Made by a program: the position numbers and the translations under genes. From Cotesia glomerata (taxonomy: Eukaryota; Arthropoda; Insecta; Hymenoptera; Braconidae), in contig NC_058162.1 in NCBI RefSeq assembly GCF_020080835.1, positions 4,479,323 through 4,543,322 on the forward strand: a stretch of 64,000 nt of DNA, read 5' to 3'. Under the pieces are notes generated by a model that did not search any database, had not been told where the DNA came from, and saw only the letters and a program-made list of their open reading frames with translations. Below, one piece after another: positions 46,940 through 57,782 of this stretch (its first letter is position 1; the number at the start of each line of letters is the position of its first letter).

Positions 46940-49900
46940 GTTATTATTATTATAAAATAAAAAATATTATTATTTAAAGCGAATTACTGACCCGATAAGT
47001 AGAAAAATTTGGATCTGGAAGCATTGATGCGTGAACATACCGCCAGCTTCTGTCAGCAGTTCCATCGAACACAAGAAGTCCTATAAATCAATTGTATTAA
47101 CATTTTTTCTCCATTATTACTACATAAATAATAATAAATCTTAATGGTAATTAATTTACCAGGGCCAACAGTGTCTGTAATGTAAACAAAGACGTCATCG
47201 CAAGTACGAGCTTCAGTGTCATCTATCACAAGGTTAGTAAGAAGTGTATCAGGTCTTAGAACCTAAAAATTTTAATTAGAATAAACATAATTGTTAGCTA
47301 TTGAAATTTCGAACTCTTTACAGCTAAATTAGCTTACTTCGCGGGGGAAGATGACTTGGCGAACAAGTTGATCAGTCTGGAGGTCGAAAACAAGGAGTTT
47401 TGGCGAACAAACGACCTGGAAGTCGTCGACGGAGGTGTTGATTCCACTGTCGAGGACCCATAACCTGTTGCATTTATCGATGCGGATTCTGTAGACAGAT
47501 ATCAGCCCGGAGCAGTTGAAGTTACCTTTACCAGCGCCATGCCAATCCCACGAGGGATAGGCGTCTAATTGTGGACTGCTTCCCAGTGGTAAGTCACGAG
47601 GAATCACACTCAGAGTCGCGGGAACACCAGCTCGGATTCGGGGAGTGGCGATGAATATTCTGTGCTCTGATACTTCGAATCCTGTTGGAACGACATTCTC
47701 AGGGCGAAATTGGGCTAGGTATTCCCGGTCATACGGCAATGCGTAGTCCAACACAGGCCATTGCGCTATTGTTTCGAGAACCTCCGAACTTATCTCGGCG
47801 GTTCCGAGCGACCCTATCAATAGGATCGTCGGCAGGAAGTTCCTGAAACAATATAATCTATATTATTAAGAGGATAAGCAAAATTTTGTGGTCAGTGTAT
47901 TTTAGGGTGCGTCAAAATTTAATCTCTAAAAGCAACCTTTTAAAATTGGAATTTTGAGTTCCGCTTTTAGCAGGAGTTAGGTTAGGGCATTTCATGAGAT
48001 ATTTTGATGTGTCGGGACTTATTTGATGCTCACATAATTGTTTAACAGGAGTTTTGTTGAAGCAATTTTTCTGGAATTTAAAAATTTCAAAATTTGGCCA
48101 AACGAAACTCCTGTTAAAAAATTCTGTGACTATCAAATAAATTGTGACACACCAAAATATATCAGAAAATGCCCAAATACAGCTTCTGTTAAGAGCGAAA
48201 CTCAAAATTTCATTTTTAAAAGGTTGCTTTGGAAGATTAAATTTTGACGCACCCTAGTGTATTTATATGATAAAATGGGTTTTTATAGCTAAATTTGGTA
48301 TCGTTGGAAAAGTCTTGACCTGGAGTTGTGCCTTTTCAAGGTTTCATATCATTCTCACCGATAGTCAATTTATGATGATAAGTATTTAGGCTGCATTCGA
48401 AAATGCTCTATCTCGAGATACATAATTGAGAAATAAACCTTGTATCTCGTGAACTATTGACATTTTTAAAGATATAAGCTCATCCCGATGTTACACTCAT
48501 CGAGACCTTTCATTTGAGTACCCACATCAATTTTTCATATATTTATATATATTATGTATATGTATATATGAAAAATATATCAAAATGCATGTGGGTATTC
48601 AAATGAAAGCTCTTGATGAGTGTCACATCGGGATGAGCTTATATCTTTATAAACGTCAATAGTTAAAAAATTACAGTGCAATTTAGCAAATATCTTATGA
48701 ACTATTGACATTTTTGAAGATATAAGCTCACCCCGACTTTACACTCATCGAGACCTTTCATTTGAGTACCCATATCAATTTTTCGTATATTTATATATTT
48801 ATATATATGAATATATGAAAAATATATTAAAATACTTGTGGGTACTCAAATGAAAGCTCTTGATGAGTATAACATTGGGAAGAGCTTATATCTTTAAAAA
48901 CGTCAATATTTAAGAAATTATAGTTCAATTTAGCAAATATCTTGTGAACTATTGACATTTTTAAAGATATAAGCTCACTCCGACATTACCCTTATCGAGA
49001 TCTTTCATTTGAGTACCAACATCAATTTTACATATATTTATATATATTATATATATGTATATATGAAAAATATATCAAAATGCATGTGGGTACTCAAATG
49101 AAAGCTCTCGATGAGTGTAACATCGGAATGAGCTTATATCTTTAAAAATGTCAATAGTTAAAAAAGCTACAGTACAACTTAACAAAAGTCATTATTTAAT
49201 AAAGCAAAATTTTATTTATTTATAGTTCACAAGTCACGATAGTCACATAGTGACTGCAAGATTGCTAATATTAATTATTGCCGTTATTTCACTAATATCT
49301 CCGTTTGCTCGCTTTTGTAGAAAATTTATTAATATTTTTTTTTATATTCATTAAACTTATAGCAAAATTGGAGATTTAATTCCCTAATCAATAATTTTTT
49401 ATTAAAATTAGTTATGTATTTTTTTTTTTAATTATTTCAAATTAAACAAAGTAGTTATAATTTTTCAAAAAGTAAATCCAAATATTTTGGTAATTTTTTT
49501 TTATAAATACAGAAAGGCATTTTGATTAAAACAATCTATATGTTTGTAATTTTAGTATAAAATAATTTCAAAATTTAAGGAAAAATTCACCATGATTTTT
49601 TTCTGCTTAGTCTTTTACTTCAAAGAAAAAAAAAGGTTTTTTAGTTAACTATTTTCTTCTGACTAAAAAACATGTAATTTTTTATAAAAATTAAACATTA
49701 ATTTTAAATACTAATTTTTTTAAGGCAATTAATAATGTTTGTTTTAATTAATAAATTTGTAAAGAAAAAAAAATTAGTAATTTCATTTTTTAATTATTGA
49801 TTCCTAAAAAAGATTAGTATTATTTTTATTTTAATTTCTAATTTGTAATTTTTTAAATTAAATAATCGGAAATGTTTATTGTCTACCATAAAAAACATTT

Positions 49901-52900
49901 TGTTGTCCAACAATGGATATGTGGACTTACAAATAAGAAGAGAAAATAGTGATTGAAATTTAAAACAAACCAACCCAAATCTGACAAATATGGTTCATTG
50001 TTTTTCTGACCATAAAGGTACATTTTTTTTAATGCACTAGATTTGTTAGCGGAACGACATTCGAATGACTTTCTACTTTGATACGGTGAATTTCATAACA
50101 AGCTACTGACTTGGACAGCCGTCGCTTGACCGTGAATTCCGAGGAAACTTTTTGTTAAATTATTTATTACATCTTCTTTCAGAACTAATAATAGCATTAC
50201 TATCCCCATTGTTATAATTATTGTTATCGACATAATCACTAACATTTACTGAATGCTAAATGCTAATGGTAAGCGTAAGTTTGTTATGAATAGTCTTCTG
50301 TTCGCTTTTGTCCGACATGTCGGTTTTTCTTTTTGTTTTCCAAGTTAATTGATAAGCCATTCACTTTTTCGAAAGGAAAAAACAGCTAATAACAATTCTG
50401 TGTTTACGAGTTTCTTTATACACACGCAGTTCACCGTCAACCGTAATTTGATCTCGACATATCAAATCAAAAATTCTTAATAAAAGTATAGTACTATCCA
50501 TTATTCATGGAAGTTTTTATTTTTAAACACAGGAATTAATTGTCCAGAAGTTGTCGCAAAAGCTTTAAATCATTTTCTATTGTCAATTATTCTTTACTTC
50601 ACATTCATTATATTATTTAAGATCAAAGTTAGGATACTATATCTGATAGCTTGTAAACTAGTTTGCCACTTTAGTACTTAGATTCATTTTAAATATTGAT
50701 GAATGTTACACAAGATTGATTTTGATCCGGTTATTTTGTCATTGTCAAACTGAGAATAACTCGGCAATGAGTTTGTTATTTATTGATCAAGTTAGTGTCC
50801 GTAATTGAACGCCTATCGATCCTTGGTATCGGGTGACCTTCTCTTTTTTTATTCATTATATTTTTTCAATAACTAATTAATTATTATGAATTAATTTTAT
50901 CAAGTTTACTAATAACTTTTTTTTTTTAACTAAAATTTCAAACTATCTTTCGTGCAATTTTTAATTATTAATTGATTTATTTTGAAAGAAGTTTTTAAAT
51001 TGTGGCAATTGTTTAAAATGTCGGCTCTACCGTTTTTTAATTATAAAAAATTGATCAATTGTTACACTGATAGAAGAATTTAATTGTCCCCCATGAAAAA
51101 AAATGTAAAAAAAATATATGTCGAAATATATAAAAAATATATTTTAAATATATTAAAAATCTATAAAAAATATATAAATATATAAAAAATATGTATAGTA
51201 AATATATTTTTAATAACTAACTTTTGGCCGATTTTCATATATATTTTATATATTTTAGATATATTCAAAATATATCTTAAAATACATAGCTAAAAATATA
51301 AAATAAATATATGTCGAAATGTATAAAAAATATATTTTAGATATATTCAAAATATATCTTAAAATACATAGCTAAAAATATAAAAAAAAATATATTTAGA
51401 TTATATGTTTATTGTTTTCTATAAACTTAGTTTATTTATGAATAGAAGGACTTTAAAAATAATTTACCATGCAATGATTGAAAGTATTATTAACTACGGA
51501 TTAATTGCCTGAGGTGGTGCTTATAGTACCACTAGAAATTCTATAGTATCAACTCAAAATAGACATTCAAAAAATTATTATAGATGAAAATTGTAATGTT
51601 CTAAATATACAAAAAACTTTCATTGTGAACTCACTCATCTTCTATTTCAATGATTGCAGGCACAAACTTTCAAATACTTTTTTCAATACTAGAAATAAGT
51701 CAATCTCACTTCCTAAAATTAATAAAAACATCACAAGTTAAAGTGCAAAATACACGGCCTTTAAATATTTTAATTTATTACCGAACGAATTGAAATATTT
51801 TGCCGGAACATCCAAATTACTGAAAATAAGTCTAATTCGATGGATAAAGCAATGTAACTTATGATTTTTCTCTAAACTACTATTATAAATTAATTATATA
51901 TGTAAACTAGCTTTCTTGATTTGTATTTTAATTTATACCAGTCCTATGAACAGATGCTATGCATCTCTATAGGACAGATATGTCATTTATTATATTATAC
52001 ACTGATAGAAGGATTTCTTAGTATTTAAAAAATATTTCTTAGTATTTAATAAATCATTTCTTAAACATCATTTCTTAGTATTTAAAAAATATTTTTTAGT
52101 ATTTAATAAATATTTCTTAAATACTAAGGAATATAAATATTAAGAAATATGTCTTAAATACAAAGAAATATTTCTTAAATACTAAGAAATATTTTTTAAA
52201 TGCTAGGAAATGATGTTTAAGAAATGATTTCTTAAATACAAAGAAATCTTCTTAAATGCTAAGAAATCCTTCTATCAGTGTATTATATATTGATTATCTG
52301 TAATATTTTCTGGTTTAATAAATAAAAAAAAGAAATATCTAAAATATATTTTCATATAAAAAATATATATGAAAATCGGCCAAAAGTTAATTATTAAAAA
52401 TATATTTATTATACATATTTTATATATATTTATATATTTTTTATAGATTTTTAATATATTGAAAATATATTTTTTATGTATTCCGACTTATATTTTTTTT
52501 TCATGGGGGATATTAAGAAATATTTGTTAATATTTAACAAATCATTTATTAGAGACCACTTTTTAGTATTAAACAAATATTTCTTAGAATTTAAAATTAT
52601 TTGTTTGTATTTAATAAATCTGATATTCATTTATTAAATATTAATAAATCTTTTTAAATACTAAGAAATATTTGTTAAGGACTGAAAAGTGGTCTTTAAT
52701 AAATCATTTGTTGAATATTAACAAATATTTTTAATTATAAACAAATCCTTCTATCAGTGTTTGAATCGGAATAAGAAAAAATTTTTTAACAGAAGAAATA
52801 TTTTTAAGCTTAAAAAAATTCAGGGTTTAATTTTTTCCAAAAGTTGTCCTAATAAATTACTAAACTCAGAGAAAATAGAATAGTAATATTTTCTATTCTA

Positions 52901-55900
52901 AGTATTAAGCAGGCTAATTTTTTATAAAATTGATAATAATAATATGTAAAAGGTTTAATAACTATTTTTCAATCAATAATTATAATCTTATACATTGTAA
53001 CTAACTGAAGAGTAAGTGTCACTCATAAATATTGATAAAATTACAAAATATTAGTTATTATAGTGTAAAAGCGAATAATTACATTCAGGTTATTTTATAT
53101 TATATATTTTAAAAATTCCTATGAAAAAATTATTCGATAATGTTTATAAAAATGTAGTAATAAATTTTATTTGATGATAAAGCTTATTACTTTTAAAAAT
53201 TTTTATTATTAAATTGTAATTATTTTTATCAAAATTTGTAAGTTGCTTTTTTATAAGAATTGAAAAAAATATTTATTCATGATTTTTAATTTTTTTTTTA
53301 ATTTGTTGATTGATGGAATTTCTACATGAATTCATAATAAATTTATTTATTTGTTAATTAATATAATTTTACTAATCAAATTACAAATATTTTAGACTGT
53401 ATAAAAAAATCGACTATTTTTTTCGAAAAAATCCTATAAAAATGTCAGCTTTTAATTTTAACGTTAAGACGCATTTCATAGCGATTTTTGTATTTAATTA
53501 AGATGGAAAAAAATTTTAAACTTTGAAATTTTATAATTCATAAACTTACTTCCTTAAAAGTTATTCAAGAGCAAAGTTAAAATTATAAGAAACTTTGAGG
53601 TTTATTACTTCTTTGGTGAATTTATCATACTCATTGCAAAATTACACTATAAATTATCGTCTTAAGGTAGTTGTTGCGTGATAGGCATTTCAACAGAAAA
53701 TTATGAAATTTTTTTTATTGAAAGATAAATATATTAATAATTCACTACCAAAATTTCAGATCAATTGACTGCACCGTTTTTGAGTAATTAATTTTCGAAA
53801 TTGTATCTTTTACACGTATAGGTATAGAGAGATGGTAAAGTTAGTATGAAATCTTCCGTACCACTCGAGTGGGCCAAAGATTTCATACTAACCTTATCAT
53901 CTCTCTATACCTCTACGTGTAAAAGATACAATTTCGAAAATTAATTACTCAAAAACGGTGCGGTCAATTGATCTGAAATTTTGGTAGTGAATTATTAATA
54001 TATTTATCTTTCAATAAAAAAAATTTCATAATTTTCTGTTGAAATGCCTATCACGCTACAACTACCTTAAACAATATTCTATACTCTATAAACAATATTC
54101 TCACAGTACATTGTGAAAAAAAAAATAATTGATGTTTTTGATGCAGCCTAACATAAATAATAGATCGAACATTTTATAATAAATAAAATAATATAAAAAA
54201 GGGATCGGTTAGATTGTTAAAGTCTTCTTCTGTAGATAGTTCTCTACATAATTCACTGAAATTATTCTTATGCGCTGTAGAATAAATCAAAATACAATAT
54301 AATATAAATTATTGACATAAATCAAAATAAAAAGAATTTTATGCTAATTTAAAGTTAAATCACAAGCTTTAATTTTATCAGGAACTTATCGAAAAAATTG
54401 ATTCTATATTTTATGTAATTTGAAAAAAAAAATTCACTATTAATTATTGCCCTATTTCAATAGATATAAATAATTTCAGTGTATTAACAATGAGAGTAAC
54501 TATTATCTTTTCTCCGTGTAATACGGTGAAACACAAATTATAATTGGTTACATCTAAAATGTTACACTAAATATATAAATAATCTATTATTATCAATAAT
54601 AAACAATCAAAGTAAATGTATAAATAGCTTAATAAAAATTGAAGCTTACAATTATTTTATTTACGCGTATTTTACGACTTTTCTTTAAACGATTTTTTCT
54701 TAAAAAAAATATTTTTTATGTGTTTATTCTAATATAAGAATGTAAACATTGTGAATGAGAAGAAAAAGGCATTACTTTAAATGCCGCGTGTTGAGATATG
54801 CAGTTTATCTTACTAAGGAGTGTTCAAATAGTTAGAAATTTTTTTATTTTTATCAACAACATCCTACACTGAGAAAAAAAAATACTTTTGCTCAATTAAC
54901 AATTTCTTGGCTCAAGAAACTCGCTTACGATCAAATATTCTATTATTTTATTATTTATTATTTATTAAACCAGAAAATATTACAGATAATCGATATATAA
55001 TATAATATAATAAATGACATATCTGTCCTATAGAGATGCATAACATCTGTTCATAGGACTGGTATAAATTAAAATACAAATCAAGAAAGCTAGTTTACAT
55101 ATATAATTAATTTATAATAGTAGTTTAGAGAAAAATCATAAGTCACATTGCTTTATCCATCGAATTAGACTTATTTTCAGTAATTTGGATGTTCCGGCAA
55201 AATATTTCAATTCGTTCGGTAATAAATTAAAATATTTAAAGGCCGTGTATTTTGCACTTTAACTTGTGATGTTTTTATTAATTTTAGGAAGTGAGATTGA
55301 CTTATTTCTAGTATTGAAAAAAGTATTTGAAAGTTTGTGCCTGCAATTATTGAAATAGAAGATGAGTGAGTTCACAATGAAAGTTTTTTGTATGTTTAGA
55401 ACATTAAAATTTTCATCTAAGGTAAAAGCCCCAATAGATGATCACGTACCAGTATATGATCACTCCATGTATTTGTATATCTATATTCACAAATATAGGT
55501 ATACAAATACATGGAGTGATCATATACTGGTACATGATCATATATTGGGGCTTTTACCTATAATAATTTTTTGAATCAGTCTATTTTGAGTTGATACTAT
55601 AGAATTTCTAGTGGTACTATAAGATAACCAAAAGAATAGCTTTATTTGAATTAAGTAAAAATTATTTCAATCAATTTAACAATTTCTTGAGCTAAGAATA
55701 TATATTCTTGAAAATTTTCAAGAACATAAATTCTTGTGTCAAGAAAATTTTCTTAACAAAAGTATTTTTTTTTCTCAGTGTAATTGATGTATTATGCCAA
55801 TTGACGTTCAAATAAATAAATAAAAAAACATTTGACCAAATAAAAAAGTTGAGTATTATAAAAAAAATCGTTTAAATAAAATAAAAATCCATAAAACCAA

Positions 55901-55970
55901 AAACCGCAAAAATAAAACACGAATGTAATTAAAGATGTTAAAACAAATTAATTAAAAATCATTACCTCAT
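42847..55970 (-). CDS. yellow-e: Yellow-family secreted protein, probable yellow-e (417 aa, six exons)
   Basis: Exons 55966-55970, 47338-47842, 47160-47262, 46992-47080, 43206-43498 and 42847-43105 total 418 codons with matching phases. The 5-base first coding exon (ATGAG|GTAATG) joins an 8.1-kb intron and creates the signal peptide MRNFLPTILLIGSLGTA. The propeller follows: QWPVLDYALPYDREYLAQ, FIATPRIRAGVPATLSVIPR, YPSWDWHG, IDKCNRLWVLDSG, ITDTVGPG, FDGVVGLTFSP, LIFSPFTETAIASW and IWILSSRFQKYYNRQ...EINPRLLRI. The ATPR-GVPATL-IPR and IFSP-TETA-ASW patterns suggest yellow-e; the family is certain. A secreted cuticle-associated role is known for the family. The 3.5-kb intron 43499-46991 and the first intron hold many transposons. 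Confidence 0.85.
43552..43869. mobile_element. MITE with 'cccgagtcagaataatgaac' ends
   Basis: Long imperfect inverted repeats (43555-43615 and 43810-43867), each with three tandem variants of 'atgaacctacatgagccta'. A 'tgtaggctcatgtaggttca' minisatellite on both sides of an AT core. It lies in an intron of the yellow-e-like gene. Confidence 0.8.
44408..44580. mobile_element. Short MITE, CACTGARAAAAAA family
   Basis: Begins CACTGAAAAAAAAAAATTCTT and ends 'caagaaatattttttctgta'; the words 'aaattttcttggcttaagaa' and inverse are inside. Confidence 0.75.
46245..46965. repeat. Tandem ~205-bp units followed by a (TTA)n microsatellite
   Basis: 'aaattaaattagccgacatt' recurs at about 46281, 46484 and 46690 (third copy 'agctgacatt'), each followed about 170 bp later by 'tcggctaactttgttatt'. 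A TTA/ATT microsatellite occupies about 46886-46965. It ends 27 bases from the exon at 46992-47080. Confidence 0.8.
47860..49268 (-). mobile_element. Long repeat K, copy 3 (inverted), next to an exon of the yellow-e-like gene
   Basis: Reverse orientation of the copies at 29884 and 39789, with the same tail and three internal palindromic units. Its end 'tattattaagaggataagc' begins 18 bp from the 3' splice site at 47843. It contains a nested hAT-like MITE (47903-48256). Confidence 0.85.
47903..48256. mobile_element. hAT-like MITE, 354 bp, with 8-bp target duplication
   Basis: Inverted ends TAGGGTGCGTCAAAATTTAA. The 8-bp direct repeat GTGTATTT flanks it (47895-47902 and 48257-48264). The sister repeat copy at 39789-40828 has a single GTGTATTT equivalent at about 40785 with no insertion. 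TAGGG ends plus 8-bp duplications are typical of the hAT superfamily. Confidence 0.92.
49270..51062. other. First intron of the yellow-e-like gene, non-repetitive part
   Basis: No exon recognised. 50030-50160 and 50260-50350 are less AT-rich than the rest and could hold regulatory sites; nothing specific can be named. Confidence 0.35.
51415..52325 (+). mobile_element. LINE 3' fragment, copy 1 (dead)
   Basis: The plus-strand translation with several stops gives a reverse-transcriptase tail: YHAMIESIINYGLIA, then STQNR, and later YFNLLPNELKYF. That is the usual 'II-YGL-xW' and 'LP-E' pattern of LINE ends. Stops and frameshifts are frequent. A second copy is inverted at 54945-55622. A MITE (52000-52280) interrupts the 3' part. 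Confidence 0.8.
52000..52280. mobile_element. CACTGATAGAAGG palindromic MITE inside the LINE fragment
   Basis: Ends CACTGATAGAAGGATTTC and complement; the whole 281 bp folds on itself through 'ttcttagtatttaa' words. TA on both sides (51998-51999, 52281-52282). The LINE copy at 54945-55622 shows the intact site near 55000 with one TA. Confidence 0.92.
52762..53400 (+). repeat. Left arm of a ~9-kb inverted duplication
   Basis: Reverse-complement match of 58858-59540: shared words include 'taagcttaaaaaaattcagg', 'ccaaaagttgtcctaataaa', 'caatcaataattataatctt' and 'aagtgtcactcataaatatt'. Non-coding. Confidence 0.85.
53666..54066. mobile_element. Foldback element with ~190-bp arms and TTAA flanks
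   Basis: The left arm (53666-53854) and right arm (53878-54066) are almost perfect inverse copies; the 23-bp loop contains 'ccactcgagtgg'. TTAA flanks both sides (53662-53665 and 54067-54070). Ends GGTAGTTGTTGCGTGATA. Non-coding. Confidence 0.92.
54945..55622 (-). mobile_element. LINE 3' fragment, copy 2 (dead, 5'-truncated)
   Basis: Reverse-complement of part of 51528-52325 at high identity by eye. Its 3' A-rich end lies near 54945. It carries a nested AGGTAAAAGCCCC MITE at 55420-55559. Confidence 0.85.
55420..55559. mobile_element. Palindromic MITE, AGGTAAAAGCCCC family, copy 2
   Basis: Almost identical to 22303-22442. It sits in LINE copy 2 at a TA; the unfilled site is seen in LINE copy 1 near 51580 ('attattatagatg'). 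The right flank is one base shorter than expected for a perfect TA duplication. Confidence 0.9.
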
Positions 55971-56141
55971 AGCAAAGAAGTTTAATTAGCAATAAAGTTA
56001 TACTCGAATAATCTTGGTGCGTTCAACTCAATTAACCAATCTAGCCGTAAAATCAGCAGCAACACTAATTTATAACATAAAACTTAAAACCAGGGAATAA
56101 ATAAAAAAACAAAGTGCGTCGGACACAACGAGTCGAGTTTC

Positions 56142-56180
56142 ACTGACTCCAAAGAATTGAATGTCGTGTAGTTGTATAAG
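56142..56180 (-). promoter_or_regulatory. Candidate core promoter of the yellow-e-like gene
   Basis: On the minus strand TATACAAC lies about 34 bases before TCAGT (A at about 56144), with CGTTGTGTCC shortly downstream. A start there gives a 5' UTR of about 175 bases before the ATG at 55970. Inference from motifs. Confidence 0.45.
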
Positions 56181-56805
56181 AACTAAAAGACCCCAGTACT
56201 TCACAGTTCGAGAGTTGGATCGGGGAGTAGCCCGTAGATAACGTCTACCAAGACAATCGTTCGCGTTCGATCTATAAACGTACCCCTCCCTGTACTATAA
56301 AATGTTGTATGCCATACACCAGCATTAATGCATTATATATGTAACGTACATACTCGACACATGGTGTAAAAGTTACCGATTACCAAGAACGCCGCCCTTC
56401 CCTCCTCTTACTTTCGCGGCTCGGTCGCCCACATCCCGGTTCCTTATTCTCATTACATTTGTATAGTACCGAGGCATTGGTACCGACTATGGACCCCTTC
56501 TACGATTTATCAAAAATCCAATGCATTAAACCGGACCCCGAGGTAATTTACATATTTAACAATGACATAATAAAATGCCTGGTCGAGAAATAAAAACCAG
56601 ATCTAGGTGTATCCGAAATTGTTTTTGTGAAATCGACTGTCAATCAAATTTACTCGGTCTTTAATGATAGAACTATTTTTCAATAGATTATTACATAATT
56701 AAATCAATTTTGCCCTTGATTTTAATAGTCTTGGGTAATAATACTATTCTTGTTATTAATATTGTCAATTGCGTACACAGAACACAAATTTACTTGAATC
56801 AAGTA
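56181..56805. other. Upstream region of the yellow-e-like gene
   Basis: 56200-56500 is clearly GC-richer than the window, which fits a promoter-proximal region. No further gene is seen. Confidence 0.4.
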
Positions 56806-56891
56806 TACTGACAGAAAGATTTGTTTATAGTTAAAAATAAGGTAAAAGCCCCAATTATTGACGCTATGAGAGACAAAGTTATGATTTCATT

Positions 56892-57757
56892 TTTAACTTC
56901 CCGCTACGAAAATCGAAGATTTTCAAAAATCGGGAAGTTATTGTTTTCACCCCGTTTTGCAAAAATCGAGTTTTCATCAGATCTCGACGTTTGAAGGTCA
57001 CAGGAAGCGTCCCTGACTATCCCCGCGAGGTTGTCACGGCGTCTGTATGTATGTGTGTGTGTGTGTGAAAGTATGTGAACCGCTTATAACTTTTGAACGG
57101 CTTGACCGATTTCATCGCGGTTGGTGCCATTCGAAAGGGTCTGACCAAACTTAGATTTTGAAAACTATTTGGACCGATTCAGATCAATAGATTTTGAGAA
57201 ATCTTCAAAAAACTGAAAAAAAAAATTTTTTCAAATGTGGTTTTTTTGGAATAACTTTTAAACGGCTTAATAGTTCAATTCCAAAAACTAATCAGCTCTT
57301 AACCTCAAAAAACCACGTCGATCGCCACCAGTCCGGTCAAAATCGGTTGATTCATTCGAGAGATATCGTGAACGAAAGAAAACCGAAAAAAGTGTTTTTT
57401 CGGAATAACTCCAAAATTCCTAGCGCGATCAATTCAAAATTTGAGATTCTTTGTGAGGCTTAAAAAACAGCGTCGAATGCTTCTAACCGCGTAAAAATCG
57501 GTTTATTCATTCAAAAGTTATTGTGGTTTAAAAATTCAAAAAATAGTGTCTTATCAAATTTCTATCAGACTTTTGAGCTCGAAGAGCTTTAAAGCATAGG
57601 AAAGCAATCTCTTTGAGCTCGCAGAGCTCAAAATAACCCATAAATTGTATTTTTGAGCTCGAAGAGCTCAAAAACGTCATTGGTGCAATTTTAAGCGCCT
57701 AAGTATGGAATTAGCGGGAAGTTGCAGGGATGGCCTTCAGGGTCAACCGTTTTCCTA
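56892..57757 (+). mobile_element. 'GAGCTC-box' dispersed element, copy 3
   Basis: Closest relative of the copy at 866-1860; starts 'ttaacttcccgctacg', contains 'ttgagctcgaagagctcaaa' repeats at 57570-57672, and ends after 'ttagcgggaagttgcaggga'. A TG microsatellite lies at 57047-57066. Confidence 0.85.
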
Positions 57758-57782
57758 ATTTTTTTTAATAATTAATATTTAG

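Larger units (their letters stand above)
51088..52509. mobile_element. Element with CCCCCATGAAAAAAAA ends and AT-rich long inverted arms
   Basis: Left arm 51088-51250 and right arm about 52365-52509 are inverted copies that include 'ttggccgattttcatatata' and many 'aaaatatat' words. An inner direct duplication of about 90 bp ('aaatatatcttaaaatacat') lies at 51260-51380. Between the arms is the LINE fragment. Confidence 0.75.
51065..52759. mobile_element. CACTGATAGAAGG MITE expanded by three nested insertions
   Basis: Ends CACTGATAGAAGAATTT and AAATCCTTCTATCAGTG. Only about 270 bp belong to the MITE; the rest is the element at 51088-52509, itself holding a LINE fragment and another MITE. TA precedes the left end. 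Confidence 0.8.
54867..55780. mobile_element. CACTGAGAAAAAAA MITE expanded by a LINE insertion
   Basis: Ends CACTGAGAAAAAAAAATACT and the complement; TA on both sides (54865-54866 and 55781-55782). The interior is interrupted from about 54945 to 55622 by an inverted LINE fragment. Confidence 0.85.

Noticed and set aside
51415..52325. Possible live reverse transcriptase
   Set aside because: Multiple stops and truncation; only the C-terminal tail remains.
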